Source of the DNA: Plantago ovata
Taxonomy: Eukaryota; Streptophyta; Magnoliopsida; Lamiales; Plantaginaceae
Direction: 5' to 3'
Length of the DNA: 64,000 nucleotides
Assembly (NCBI GenBank): GCA_028274465.1
Contig: CM051455.1
Span: 49,515,351 to 49,579,350, forward strand
How positions within the stretch are numbered: the stretch's first letter is position 1; the number at the start of each line of letters is the position of its first letter. The notes beneath the pieces are model-generated. The model was not told the DNA's origin. It worked only from the letters and a program-made list of their open reading frames with translations, and searched no databases. Shown here in pieces: positions 11,728 through 22,577 of the stretch. The position numbers and the translations under genes are program-made.

Positions 11728-13452
11728 TCAAGCATCCAGAACGTCTGGATTGACAAAGGGGAAAGTCGAAGTTCCCGAGCAATCACAAAGAGAGTCATGA
11801 GCCACTAAATGTGCTACTTTATTACATGAACGTAAAACATGATGAAAAGAGATAGAAACTTGCGATGTGATTGCTGTGATTTCACGAACGATCCCGCCAA
11901 TCCTGGAGAAAGCTGATTCATGTTGGAGTTGTTGGATAACTGTAACACAATCCCCTTCTAGTTGGATACTTTGGAAACCGAGCTGTATGACTCGTCGGAC
12001 TGCCAATAACGCTGCCTGTGCCTCAGCAATTTCTGGAATAATACTGTACGGCTGGAACTTCGACTCCCATGCCAAAATGTCCCCACTAGAATCCCGTATC
12101 ACATATCCTAAGTTGCTCCCATTCTGCTGCACCCGTACGGAAGCATCGAAATTTACTTTAACAGCGGCTGCAGGAGGTGGTAGCCAGGTCTGAGGTGTTG
12201 TAACGCGCTGGGGAGCTGCATAGGTAGCTTTGGCCGCAACAAATCTGTCCAAATAGTCCCGTACAAACTGCATCGATTCCATAGGAGTGTATTCTTCGCC
12301 CTCATGAATTTTCCTGTTGCGTCCTCCCCATATTGCCCAACACGCACATAGGAATACTGTAAAATCCCGGACGGATAGCCGCTGTCTGACCGACATAATC
12401 CAGCTGCCAATATCCTGAGCATCTGTATAGATAAACGCATTAGGCAACTGTGAAAGAGCCCACAAGCAACGTGCATAATGGCACTCCCTGAAGACATGTA
12501 ACAGAGATTCATGTGTAGCATTACAAAGAGCACAAACAGAGATAGGGACAATCCCTCGATGCTGCAAATTATCCAAAACTGGTAAAGCGTCATGTAGCAA
12601 CCGCCAAATAAAAATCTTAACTTTATTAGGTAGCTCTACACTCCACACCCAGTTCCAGTTCTGATTATTCACACCACTAGACCCTCCATACCGCTGCTCT
12701 CTATCCCGGACCTTCAAATCTCTAGCTAAGTGATAAGCACTTCTAACAGTATAGGTTCCAAATTTATTATAATGCCAAATTCTGAGGTCCAAGTGTGTCG
12801 ACGACACTAGAGGAATCTGCAAGATGCTGTTAGCATCAGACTCCCAAAAAATCTCCCGAACTGCGTCTACATCCCAAGAGCACCCATCCTCCCGAATGAG
12901 GTCAGCGACTCTTAAATTCCCCAAGTTCAGCACGTCAGGAGTACTGGGTTTAAGACTAAAATCCCTAGGTAACCAATGATCATCCCAAACACTCACATTC
13001 TCCCCATTACCTATTCTCCAACGAATTCCAGCCCTTACTAAAGGAATAGCCATACTAATACTTTTCCAAGAATAAGAAACATTGGATTTAGGGGAAGACT
13101 CTAACACATCACAAGTAGGGAAATACTTTGCTTTAAAGACCCGACTAAGAAGGGAGTTAGGGAATTCAATAATCCTCCAAATTTGCTTACCAAGCATAGC
13201 CAAATTGAAAGATTGTAAATCTCTAAAACCCATACCACCATCCCGCTTACTATTACAAAGTAAATCCCAAGTTATCCAATGGATTTTCCTATCATGACCA
13301 TTCCCCCACCAAAATTTCGCAACAATGGACTGTAACTCTTTTAAAAGAGACTCAGGAAGTTTAAAGCATCCCATGACATAAGTGGGAATTGCTTGAATTA
13401 CTGATTTTATAAGAACTTCTTTGCCCGCCCTCGAAAGAGATTTAGATCCCAT
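11728..13452 (-). pseudogene. LINE ORF2, C-terminal part: zf-RVT and RNase H, frame-shifted
   Basis: This continues ORF2 in a different frame. It begins with GSKSLSRAGKEVLIKSVIQA, normally just after the reverse transcriptase thumb. The zf-RVT region contains LPNKVKIFIWRLLHDALPV followed by CALCNATHESLLHVFREC. The terminal RNase H (plant RVT_3 type) shows the acidic series NFDAS, EIAEAQAALLAV and LEGDC, then NKVAHLVAHDSL. The 574-codon open frame has no other lesion. Its first methionine is probably not a genuine start, because it sits within the conserved junction. Confidence 0.9.
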
Positions 13453-15802
13453 ACCCCTTTACCCGACTCCATACCCTATCCCGCAACCAGTTAAACACCT
13501 CCTTCTTAGACCTACCCATCTCAGTAGGCAATCCCAGATATTTTTCATGCTTCTCAACCACATTAACAGGTAAAAAACCCCTCACCTCCTCCACCCTCAC
13601 CCTCCCAGTATTTCTGCTGAACACCGCCGTTGACTTATCTACATTAATGACCTGTCCTGAAGCCAAAGCATACCTTTCAAGAATATGATGAATCTCCCTA
13701 GCAGATTCAGCAGTGGCATTACAGAATAATAAAGTGTCATCAGCAAATAAAAGGTGAGAGATCCTTGGTGCATTAGGGGTCACTGCAATCCCCTTCAGCA
13801 CCTCCCTCTCCTCAGCATCCCGAATAAGGGAGCTAAATGCCTCCGTACAAAACAGAAATAAATAAGGTGAAAGGGGATCTCCCTGGCGAATCCCCCTCTC
13901 CGGCTGGAATGGGTCTAGAGGAACTCCATTTAGAAGGATGGAGTAGGAAACTGTTTTAACACTCAACATAAGTAAATCAATAAAAGATCTCGCAAAACCC
14001 AATTTCTCAAGAACTCTCTCCAAGAAAGGCCACTCGACTCTATCATAAGCCTTACTCATGTCAAGTTTTAAAGCCATAAAATTTTCTTTGCCCTTAGTTT
14101 TTTGCTTAATAAAATGGTTCACTTCGTAAGCTACTAGTACGTTATCTGTGATTAATCTAGAAGGGACGAAGGCTGATTGGGTTTCAGATATTATTTTATT
14201 CATATGGGGCTTGAGACGGTTTGTAATGGCTTTAGAGGCTATTTTAAAGAGGACATTACTTAAACTTATGGGTCGGAATTGGGTAACTCGGTCAGGCTTT
14301 TGACACTTGGGTATGAGGACAACATGCGTATAATTAAGCTGAGGGTCGATATTATGGTTATTAAGAAAATCCAGAACACAATCAATGACATTTGACCCAA
14401 CTATATGCCAAAAACGCTGGTAAAATAAAGCAGGCATGCCATCAGGGCCAGGGGATTTCAAAGGATACATATCAAAGAGGGCTTTTTTTACCTCAGTGGG
14501 TGTGAACGGTTGAGTGAGCTCCTGGTTGATGTCGTGATCCACTCGGCTACTCATAGTTCTCACAACGTCTTCAATCTCTGCAGTAGATGGTTTTCTGCTT
14601 CTGAAAATCGAGCTGTAATATTCTGTAACGATTCTCCCCATATTTATATCATCAGTCTGAATCACCCCCTCATCATCCTTGAGCGCATGTATCTCATTAA
14701 TTTTGGATCTCTTCGTGGCTTGATTATGGAAGAATTTAGTGTTTCGATCTCCTTCGGCCAACCATTGAATTTTGGATCTTTGCTTCCACATAAGTTCTTC
14801 CTTATCCAACACATCTTCTAACTCCAATCGTGTTTCCCTCCGCATGCGCTTCACCGCAGACGTGAAAGGAGCACTCCTCAGCTTATCTAACTTTGCACGT
14901 AGCTCCTTAACCTTCCCTCTTACCTTCCCAAAACTGACCCTCTCCCAATTTACCAAACCCAACTTACAACCCTCCAGATTCTGCTGTACAGTTTGGCCTG
15001 TTTCCCAGCTCTGCCGTATAACTCGCCCGCACTCATCGTCCTTCAACCACATCGCTTCGAACTTAAATCGCCGTCTCCGATGTCTATACCGTCGATCTGC
15101 AGTACCCTTAAGCTTTATCAAGATGGGGCAGTGATCTGAGTTATCGGTCGGTAGGTGTGTGACAGAAGAATTTGGGAAAAGATCAAGCCAAGTTTGAGTG
15201 GCTGTAGATCGATCTAATCTTATCTCAATATGATTAGGCTCTGGATGGTTATTGGTCCAAGTGTATGGGTACCCATTATAACTCATCTCTATTAAGTTAC
15301 AATAAGTCAAAGCTTCTCTAAAGTCCCTCATTCTCCACTGTGGGACCAGAACTCCACCTTTTTTATCAGTATTTGAAGTTACCTCATTGAAATCTCCTAC
15401 GCATAACCATTCCCTAGCAGAACTTTGTCCCAAAGACTTCAAAATTGACCAAGTTCGTTTCCTTTTAGACGAATCGGGCTCTCCATAAAAACCTGTAAAC
15501 CTCCAAGTAATATCACTATCAACAAGTTGAACATTAGCATCTATGTGGTTCTTAGAGAAACTTTGAATAGTGACGTTACTCTCCTTATCCCACAATAGAG
15601 CCAGACCTCCCGATTTACCAATAGCATTAACAGAAATACCAAATAAATCAAATCTCTGTTTGACCTTATCTATCATTCGGCTTCCCAAACGGGTCTCCAT
15701 TAAAAAGATAAGGTTGGGGGTATGAGTACAGAGTAACTCACCTAGTGCCCTAATTGTCCAAGGGCCCCCCAAGCCCTGACAATTCCAGGAAATGCAACTC
15801 AT
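13442..15802 (-). pseudogene. LINE ORF2, N-terminal part: endonuclease and reverse transcriptase
   Basis: The APE-like endonuclease starts at residue 1: ISWNCQGLGG, LMETRLGS with the catalytic Glu near residue 36, VGDFNEV, and DNSDHCPI near the domain end. The reverse transcriptase follows: LIPKCQKPDRVTQFRPISL, SAFVPSRLITDN, LKLDMSKAYDRVEW, GIRQGDPLSPYLF and the active-site FADDTLLFC (coding bases near 13739-13750). The frame ends early at KGYGI-stop near 13442, where the family continues. The rest of the protein is open in another frame (11728-13452), overlapping by 11 bp. One small indel near 13445 explains the break. As it stands this copy cannot make full ORF2. Confidence 0.92.
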
Positions 15803-17448
15803 TGGTCTAGGCGGGGTTGCAGATTTGCAACCTCCGCCTCTGGTTCTGTGGGTGAAACTGACAGTGTGAACTTAGTTTTCTTATGATTCTGCTGGCTACT
15901 AGGACTCGCTTTCCGTACTTTCAGATTAGTCCCCTCCTTCGAAGTGTATTTCTTTATTTTGTTTGTCGACCCAAATGGTCTGCCTCGTTTTTTCATATTA
16001 CCCGCTTGCTCTGGAGTAGCAGTTGAGGTACTGGAATCGTTACGAGTGTGAATTGGTATTGGATCAATGGCGGGGTTTGAGGATTCTGATTTTTGGTAAA
16101 GGGTCATGGACTGTGGTATTGTAAAAGATTGTGGGGGGTGGGCTTGAGCGTAGGCTGGGTTGGGTAGGGGTGGGAAACCAGGCGGGCTACTATAGCTGGG
16201 TAATTTGTTTGGAAAAATGGGCTGGGTTTTTGGTGATGGTATGGGATGGGCTAGCATTTGGGTGGTTCGATAATCTGGGAAGGATGCTTCAATGTCCATG
16301 TTGGTGACCGGTTCGAAGTGCGGAATTGAAGGGTCAAAAACAATTAATTCTTTTCCAGTAGATTTTGACTGCTGACCCACTGTATTACCACTACTACTTC
16401 CTACGATCTCAGTTCCAAACAAAGAATGAGGATATTTTGGCTGCTTACCCATATTTGGCACTTCCTGAAATCCGGAAACCGAATCGGACTGAGTCTTATG
16501 GGGGTCAACAATCTGTTCCTGAAATCCTGGCACTCTCCCACGATCACTTGGCGTTTTCCCCAAAATGCCCTCCTCCCTACCAACCGTCCCATGCTGATGT
16601 GAAGCGCCACCATTCTGTCCTCTGGCCGGAACAAGTGGTTTGATAAATGTTGGGGCATAATTGTTTTGTCCGCCAAAGAACTTCGACTGTTGACTTGGAG
16701 GCGTACCTCGCAACCACTCTCCATACTGAAGCATGCTATCAGGAATATACTCGGACCCTCCATTAGCTTCTAAGCACAAGTGACAATCTTTAACAAGATG
16801 CCCAATGATCCCGCAATAATAACAAAAGTTTGGCAGTCGTTCGTAGGTAATTCGAACTTGTCTAATCTTACTATCCCCTTCTTCTAGAGTCAGAACTCGC
16901 ACAAGAGGTTGAGTAACGTTAACATCTGCTGGAAATCTCAGTGTACTAGCCAACATCCCTTTGGTCATCTCAGAAGTCATATTCCCAAACTGTCCCACTT
17001 GATTACCAATTAGTCGTGCCACCCCTTCATTCATTAGATTCAATGGTAAAGGACTGACTTGTATGAAGAAAGAGCAGAAATTGAGATCGATATCTAGAGG
17101 ATCAACACCCTTGTCAATTGTTCGAAAGATAACGAGATTTCTGTCAAAAGCCCAAGGACCTCGCGCAATGACTTTCCTGATATCCGCAGCATGAGTAAAA
17201 CGACACAAAATCCTATCCTCCCCATACTTACGCATATTTGCTGGCCTAAGCAGATCCCAAGATGCATACATCGTTTTCTCAAACGCCTCCAGGTTTACCT
17301 GTTTCCGCGAAAATACTTTCCCCACTAAACAGAGCTCATAATTTTCATCATTCCCCTTTCTCAGCTCCACAGGGATTTTAACCGTAGCCTCCTCATTGGC
17401 TTTCAAGGTTAAAGCCCTCCCAAAACCAGCCAGAATCTCAGAATCCAT
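15799..17448 (-). CDS. LINE ORF1, DUF4283 and CCHC zinc-knuckle protein
   Basis: Plant LINE ORF1 proteins bind the element RNA. I chose the start at 17448 (MDSEILAGFGRALTL), which begins the conserved DUF4283-like region at residues 1-190 (for example GPWAFDRNLVIF at about 97-108). A CCHC knuckle, CYYCGIIGHLVKDC, lies at about 209-222. The rest is a low-complexity basic tail with KKRGRPFGS. The product is 549 residues. The same frame stays open for 160 more codons upstream to 17928, but that part is hydrophobic, unlike the family, and lies in the 5' UTR. The stop overlaps the ORF2 start in ATGA at 15799-15802, suggesting coupled termination and reinitiation. Confidence 0.9.
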   Translation of the reverse strand: MDSEILAGFGRALTLKANEEATVKIPVELRKGNDENYELCLVGKVFSRKQVNLEAFEKTMYASWDLLRPANMRKYGEDRILCRFTHAADIRKVIARGPWAFDRNLVIFRTIDKGVDPLDIDLNFCSFFIQVSPLPLNLMNEGVARLIGNQVGQFGNMTSEMTKGMLASTLRFPADVNVTQPLVRVLTLEEGDSKIRQVRITYERLPNFCYYCGIIGHLVKDCHLCLEANGGSEYIPDSMLQYGEWLRGTPPSQQSKFFGGQNNYAPTFIKPLVPARGQNGGASHQHGTVGREEGILGKTPSDRGRVPGFQEQIVDPHKTQSDSVSGFQEVPNMGKQPKYPHSLFGTEIVGSSSGNTVGQQSKSTGKELIVFDPSIPHFEPVTNMDIEASFPDYRTTQMLAHPIPSPKTQPIFPNKLPSYSSPPGFPPLPNPAYAQAHPPQSFTIPQSMTLYQKSESSNPAIDPIPIHTRNDSSTSTATPEQAGNMKKRGRPFGSTNKIKKYTSKEGTNLKVRKASPSSQQNHKKTKFTLSVSPTEPEAEVANLQPRLDQ

Positions 17449-17985
17449 ACCGACCGTCGTACCACAGAGAGAAATTGTTATGAGAACTATCAATAACCGG
17501 GGCCGCGTTATCAACCAAGGCCACCTGTGAAAATTGAAGAAAACACAAAGAGAGAAAAAAAGAGGGGATTCTGATAAATAGGGTTTAAGAAAATCCGACG
17601 GGATAAGGATAAACCACAGATACGTACTAGCATCAATTACTATTAATCTAATAAGCAAATTTGAAAATAAACTAAAGGGCAAAACAGGCATCAATTCAAG
17701 AGTACCAGTAACCATCTCTCGAAGACAGATCTTGATTGGTTGCGAGATCGAAAACTTAGAAAAAGGATACCTCACCCATTTATGGAGCTGATGAAAGTGA
17801 AACCAGGAAAGGACAAGACTCTCACACAAGGAAGAGAACCCATACTCCAGCCGCCGGAGGGAACAACTCTCATTCGAGAGGACATTGAAGAGAAGATCTT
17901 TAGAGAGAAAAAGCTTAGAGAGCGCCATATTTTACTGATAACGATGTTTCTTAAATAAATTATTTATTATGTGAATAATACTTAC

Positions 17986-18117
17986 TGACTTATATAGAAA
18001 TTATTAGGTTTAGTGAGAAGCTTGTTGAGTAGTCTTTATCGTCTTGAGGGAAATTACAACGACTAAATAAGATACAAACACAAAATAAAACAACATAAAT
18101 ATCTATTTATACATTAT

Positions 18118-18151
<34 letters not shown>

Positions 18152-18781
18152 GATTATTATTGTTCTCTTGTTGATGATATAATAAGATGATTAAGACTTT
18201 AAGGTTGAGGAAGTATGGGGAGTTATATATCTTGATTCTTGTTGCTATGGTTGTGGTGATTTCATTTTTAGTTTAACGGGAAAATAATCTAAGTATTACA
18301 AATGTGTCTAGTCTTTTTTTTTTTTTTTTGGAATATATATGTATATCATCCTTATAAATGTGGATATAAAAATGAAAGTGGAGTGTTTGACTAGATTACA
18401 ATCAATATTAACTCCATAATTAATAATACTACTACTATAACTCCATAAGTTACATTTTCTGAGTCAGAAACAATGATGGAAGAGCAGAAAATTAATAGAT
18501 CTTTCTGGTTGAATTGAAATAGATCCTTAATTAATCATTTCATGGACTTAATTAATAGTAGTAGCTCTAATATGCCCTCCTAATCAGACAACAACACACA
18601 CCAATATGGATTGCTGGACAGCTCTGTCATTTTATCACTAAACTATTACTATTATAAAATTCAACAATCACTAGAAGCACATTTAAAAATATCAAATTGT
18701 GTACACTGCTACAGAGATTGTTCTATTTAGCCAGAAATTTGGTATTTCATTTAGATAACTGGATGCTGAATCAACAACAAA
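17986..18781. repeat. Intergenic with (TG)n(TA)n microsatellite and T run
   Basis: A TG/TA microsatellite lies at about 18120-18151 and an 18-T run near 18311-18328. No gene is seen between the LINE and the tRNA. Several CAA triplets just before 18782 match the usual CAA motifs upstream of plant tRNA genes. Confidence 0.6.
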
Positions 18782-18853
18782 GTGGCTGTAGTTTAGTGGT
18801 AAGAATTCCACGTTGTGGCCGTGGAGACCTGGGCTCGAATCCCAGCAGCCACA
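18782..18853 (+). tRNA. tRNA-His (anticodon GTG)
   Basis: A complete 72-nt cloverleaf. Acceptor stem GTGGCTG (18782-18788) pairs with CAGCCAC (18846-18852), with A as discriminator. The anticodon stem CCACG/CGTGG encloses loop TTGTGGC with anticodon GTG at 18815-18817. The T arm is CTGGG/CCCAG with GGTTCGA-like GCTCGAA. There is no intron. A T run from about 18862 would serve as the Pol III terminator, and CAA motifs sit just upstream. In eukaryotes the extra 5' G of tRNA-His is added after transcription and is not encoded here. Confidence 0.96.
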
Positions 18854-19002
18854 CTTTCTATTTTTTTTTCCATGTCTTTCTCATTATTCATTTTTCTAAT
18901 TTTTTGATTTTGTCCTCCTTTTCTGAATATCCAGATCATATTCAACAGCAGAAACAAAGTAAAGAAAACCAAAAATGAATATCCAAAACTCATCTCACTT
19001 TT

Positions 19003-19191
19003 GATTCGATTCTTTCGCCGTTGAGTCCGTCTTGTCCTCCTCTATCATCCATGGGCAACAAACCATCAATTTAGAACGAAAATTCAAATTCAAGTTCAAC
19101 TTGAATTTGAATTTTCGTTCTAAATTGATGGTTTGTTGCCCAAAGGTAATAGAGGAGGTCAAGATGGACTCAATAACGAAAGAATCGTTGA
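19003..19191. repeat. Long inverted repeat (hairpin), perfect 44-bp inner arms
   Basis: Bases 19053-19096 and 19098-19141 are perfect reverse complements separated by one base (C at 19097). Imperfect pairing continues outward to roughly 19003 and 19191. There GATTCTTTCG, TGAGTCC(G/A)TCTTG and CCTCCTCTAT recur in both arms with scattered mismatches. The structure would fold into a stem of about 90 bp. I see no flanking duplication or protein-coding role. Confidence 0.92.
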
Positions 19192-19399
19192 ATTTGGTTG
19201 AGAAACGGAGTTGTATAGAGCTTTCGAAAAGCTTCAAGTCATCAATGGCGGATTCTCAAAAAGGCGATGAAACTTCGAACGGTAAGTTGGAACATGTATA
19301 AGACGTCAATACGAATCCAATGCCGTTAGAATCATGCAATTTCGTTAAGAAATGAAGTCGTAATGACATTTTGAAATTTGGCCATGGTGAAGAAGAATG

Positions 19400-19660
19400 A
19401 GTCATGTGCACACGGGTCGGGTCAGGCAGCGGGTCATGTCAAAAACCCGGTTGGGACGGTTTTTCTGACCGGGTCGGGCCATAGTCCGGTCGGATAGGCC
19501 GGGTCGGGAAACGGGTGCACCGGTGTCTAAGGTTTTGTCCGGGTTGGGTCGGATTGGGTTCATGCCAATTTATCGGGTTGAGTTCGGGTTCAGATCTTAT
19601 AATTACGGGTATAATATGAGGAACGGGTCTTAATCGGGTTAGGGTTGGGTTGGGTTCGAA
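19400..19660. repeat. Degenerate GGGTCGGGTT low-complexity tract
   Basis: G-rich plus-strand tract built of variants of GGGTCGGG and GGGTTGGG, unlike the AT-rich surroundings. It lies between the hairpin and the coiled-coil gene. Such tracts are common low-complexity DNA in plants. I assign no function. Confidence 0.7.
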
Positions 19661-19834
19661 AAGCCTAACTATAGAGCCATTAAACTTTAAAAATCCTGAC
19701 CGTCCGATAATAAGAACGTTGAGTCTTCATCTATATTTAAAAACATCACCAAACATAAATCTAGCTAGCCGTTACATCTCTCTTCATATCCAAGAACTAG
19801 AACCTGCACGCTCTTTCTATCTCACTCTGATCTA

Positions 19835-21150
19835 ATGGCAACTTCAGTTGAATCTCCATCCCCTTCTTCTCTCACCAAGGTAACATCATCATCACCCTTT
19901 ACTCTTAATTACTTCATTTAATTCAAACTCGATCTTCATCTTCATTCTAAACTTCTACAGGGATCTTTCGGCTCACCGGTCGTCTTCAGTCCATCGTCCG
20001 ATAAGCATTTCTGGGCCACCCTTCGCAGCCGTGTCGATACCCTCATCGAGAATCGGAAGCCTCCAGTAGAGCCGACACAATTGGACGGCTCTAGGAACAA
20101 GACATCAACTCTGAAGGAAGACTCATTGCTTTTGTTAAGGGGGTTCGATTCTGTTGCTCAATCTCTTTCGCAGCTTTCCGATAATCTCGATAATGCCCTT
20201 CAGGTAAACAATCAAATCACTTACTCTGTGTTTTGGTAGTGAATTGAGCTAGTTTTAGTTGTGAAATGATTGGTTTTTGTGTTATTTAGGGAGCTAGAGA
20301 TTTGGCTAGGCCACCTACATTGACAGAGTTAGTCCAGTCCACCATTGCAAATGCGAAAAACGAAGAAAACAAAGATGAGAGCAAAGACAATGAAAACGAA
20401 AAGAGAGGGATGAAGCGGAAATCGGGTTCTGATGACGAAAAAGAAGATTTCGAGAAGGCGGTAGAAAAGAAGCCGGAAGAAATTGGGAAGTTTAAAAGAG
20501 CTAAAAATGTAGGTACCTTTGTCACACTGGCTTAAATTATACCATTTGAGATCCATTCAGGCTCTAATTATGTTCTGTTGTGCTTTTAAAGCTGGCGATT
20601 TCTATGGCGACAAAAGCAGCTACTTTGGCGAGGGAATTGAAGTCGATTAGATCGGATTTGAGCTTTGTGCAGGAACGGTGTGGCCTATTAGAGGAAGAGA
20701 ATCGCAAGCTTCGCGATGGGATAGCTAAGGGGATCACACCTGATGAAGATGATCTGGTAACTAATAGTACTACTACTATTCTAGACTACTGAGTACTTTC
20801 AAATTCAATTATCTCATTTCTGAATGTATATCTGTTAATTCGTGCAGGTAAGGCTACAACTGGAGGCGCTACTAGCAGAAAAGTCGCGGTTGGCGAATGA
20901 AAATGCTAACCTGACAAGAGAAAACCAGTGCTTGCATCAGCTTGTGGAGTATCATCAGCTGACCTCACAAGATCTATCAGCTTCTTATGAAAACTTGGTC
21001 AGGGGTATGGGCCTGGACTTTCTTTCTCCATCAGAAACGGCTGATGAGAATCATGACCGACTTCTGAAGACACCCAATGGAGAAGAAGAAGAAGATATGT
21101 TCGGTTTCTGCAAATCACTGGATGACTGTTATGATGGTGATGAAGAGTAG
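19835..21150 (+). CDS. Plant coiled-coil protein of unknown function
   Basis: Five exons join in frame with GT-AG borders: 19835-19879, 19961-20203, 20290-20508, 20592-20756 and 20848-21150, giving 324 residues. The N-terminus is [15 protein letters not shown], then [20 protein letters not shown]. Exon 3 encodes a highly charged Lys/Glu/Asp stretch. Exons 4-5 form a coiled coil ([51 protein letters not shown]). The tail is acidic. It resembles an uncharacterised plant-specific family, but I cannot name a function. The donor of exon 3 could alternatively lie 4 bp further on, which would break the frame. The last exon has a degraded copy at 21848-22071. Confidence 0.85.
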
Positions 21151-21503
21151 ATATCTGATCAAGGAAGGATAAAGTGTTGCACAGAATTTATGCAGCAAGT
21201 TGTATCATTTTCAACTTTATAATTGTTTTGTTCTTTCACTTCTCTCCATGGAGAGAAGCTCATAAAATCTTGTTTATACCTTTACCTAGCTACATATGTA
21301 TCATTACAAGAGGAGTGATCTCATAAAATTCTCATTTCATAAAACAAAAATCATTTAAACTCATTTGCTCAAGATTTAACACACAGCTTACGGTGAAAAT
21401 GCAAAAGTAGACAACATCAAAAGGGTCTCGGATCTTTTTCTTGCAAAGAAAAAAGCTCTTTCATTCCAAATCGAGAACAATATTCAACGGGAGATACAAA
21501 AGT

Positions 21504-21725
21504 AGTTTGTCAGCGAGAAGATCATGCTTCGTTCTTCTTCTTCAGAGGAGAAGCCTTGTCTTCACTGTTAACAACTTGGTTCTTCTTCTTCTTTGTCGTC
21601 TTTTTTCATTTTTGCTGGTGATCCTTTCTAAAGATTAGTAGCAGCGGCATGATCAGTTGGAGGGGTGATGGGTGTTTGAGGTGTTATACATAGTGTGACG
21701 CGGCTGACGCCCATACCAGTCAAAC
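21504..21725 (-). pseudogene. Degenerate copy of the last exon of the 22.6-23.7 kb gene
   Basis: Minus-strand sequence clearly similar to the last exon and 3' UTR of the gene at 22578-23686. Shared blocks include GGAGAAGCCTTGTCTTCAC and the GATCAGTTGGAGG block on the plus strand. Indels disrupt the reading frame. It belongs to the left unit of a tandem duplication (about 20923-21836 versus 21848-23006). Confidence 0.8.
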
Positions 21726-21847
21726 TTTCACTCACAAGAGCATACAAATCAAGAAGCAAAACACATTTATGCAGCATGAATGTGTAATGTATGCGCATAA
21801 GCATAAAATGCAGCATATCATTTTCAGCTTCTGTACAATACAGTTAT

Positions 21848-22071
21848 GTAAACCAGTGCTTGCATCAGCTTGTGGTATCATCAGCTGATCACCTCACAAT
21901 ATCTATCAGCTTCTTACCAAAACTTGGTCAGGGGTACATGGGCCTAGACTTTCTTTCCCCATCAGAAACGGCTGGTGACAGTCATGACCAGCTTCTGAAG
22001 AGACACCCAATGGAGAAGATATGTTCGGATTCTGCAAATCACTACATTACCGTTATGGAGATGAAGAGTAG
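21848..22071 (+). pseudogene. Degenerate copy of the last exon of the coiled-coil gene
   Basis: Repeats most of the last exon of the 19.8-21.2 kb gene, from AACCAGTGCTTGCATCAGC to GATGAAGAGTAG. Small deletions and insertions shift the frame and shorten the Glu-rich tail codons. It has no upstream exons or promoter of its own. It forms the left part of the right-hand unit of the local tandem duplication. Confidence 0.88.
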
Positions 22072-22577
22072 ATTAAAGAAGGATGGAGTGTTGTTGCACT
22101 TTTATGCAGAAACTTGTATCATTTTGAAACCTTACAATTGTTTTTACTTCTGTCCATGGAGAGAACTCAGAGAAGTTTATTCAATCTTTTTTTATTATTC
22201 CCTTTAGCTACAATATGAATTTCAATGGACTGATAAAAAATTCATATAATTTCTAGCTACATACTATTCCTACTTACCAAATGGAACGATCAAATTATTG
22301 CAAGAAGAGAGATTCATTTTCATTTCAATTGATCAGAATCATTTCATACTCTCGAACAGTCAAACAACACCAAATGGGTGCAAAGTTACTTCCAAGGGCA
22401 AAGGATATGTTTAACAGAAAGGTTATGGTGAAAATGCAAAAGTAGATGACATCAAAAGGATCTCCGATCTTTTTCTTGCAAAGAAAAGCCTGTTTCTTCC
22501 AAAAGGAGAACAAAACATTCAACAGGTGAGGTGCAAAAGTAGCTTGTCAGCAAAGAAGTAGTTTGTGAGCGAGAAGA

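Larger units (their letters stand above)
11691..17974 (-). mobile_element. Near-full-length LINE (plant L1-type non-LTR retrotransposon)
   Basis: The minus-strand element is about 6.28 kb and ends 3' in a poly(A) tail (T run from 11691 on the plus strand). The same 11 bases, ATAATACTTAC, flank it at 11680-11690 and 17975-17985, a target site duplication. ORF1 has a DUF4283-like region and a CCHC knuckle. ORF2 has an endonuclease, reverse transcriptase, zf-RVT region and a C-terminal RNase H. The only obvious lesion is a frameshift near 13445 that divides ORF2. The clean duplication, A tail and near-intact frames suggest a fairly recent insertion. The element does not interrupt any gene I can see. 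Confidence 0.95.

Noticed and set aside
14510..15134. Plus-strand open frames opposite the LINE
   Set aside because: Antisense shadows of the LINE ORF2 reading frame.
19032..19301. Open frames over the hairpin on both strands
   Set aside because: They mirror each other because of the inverted repeat; no protein motif or splice context.
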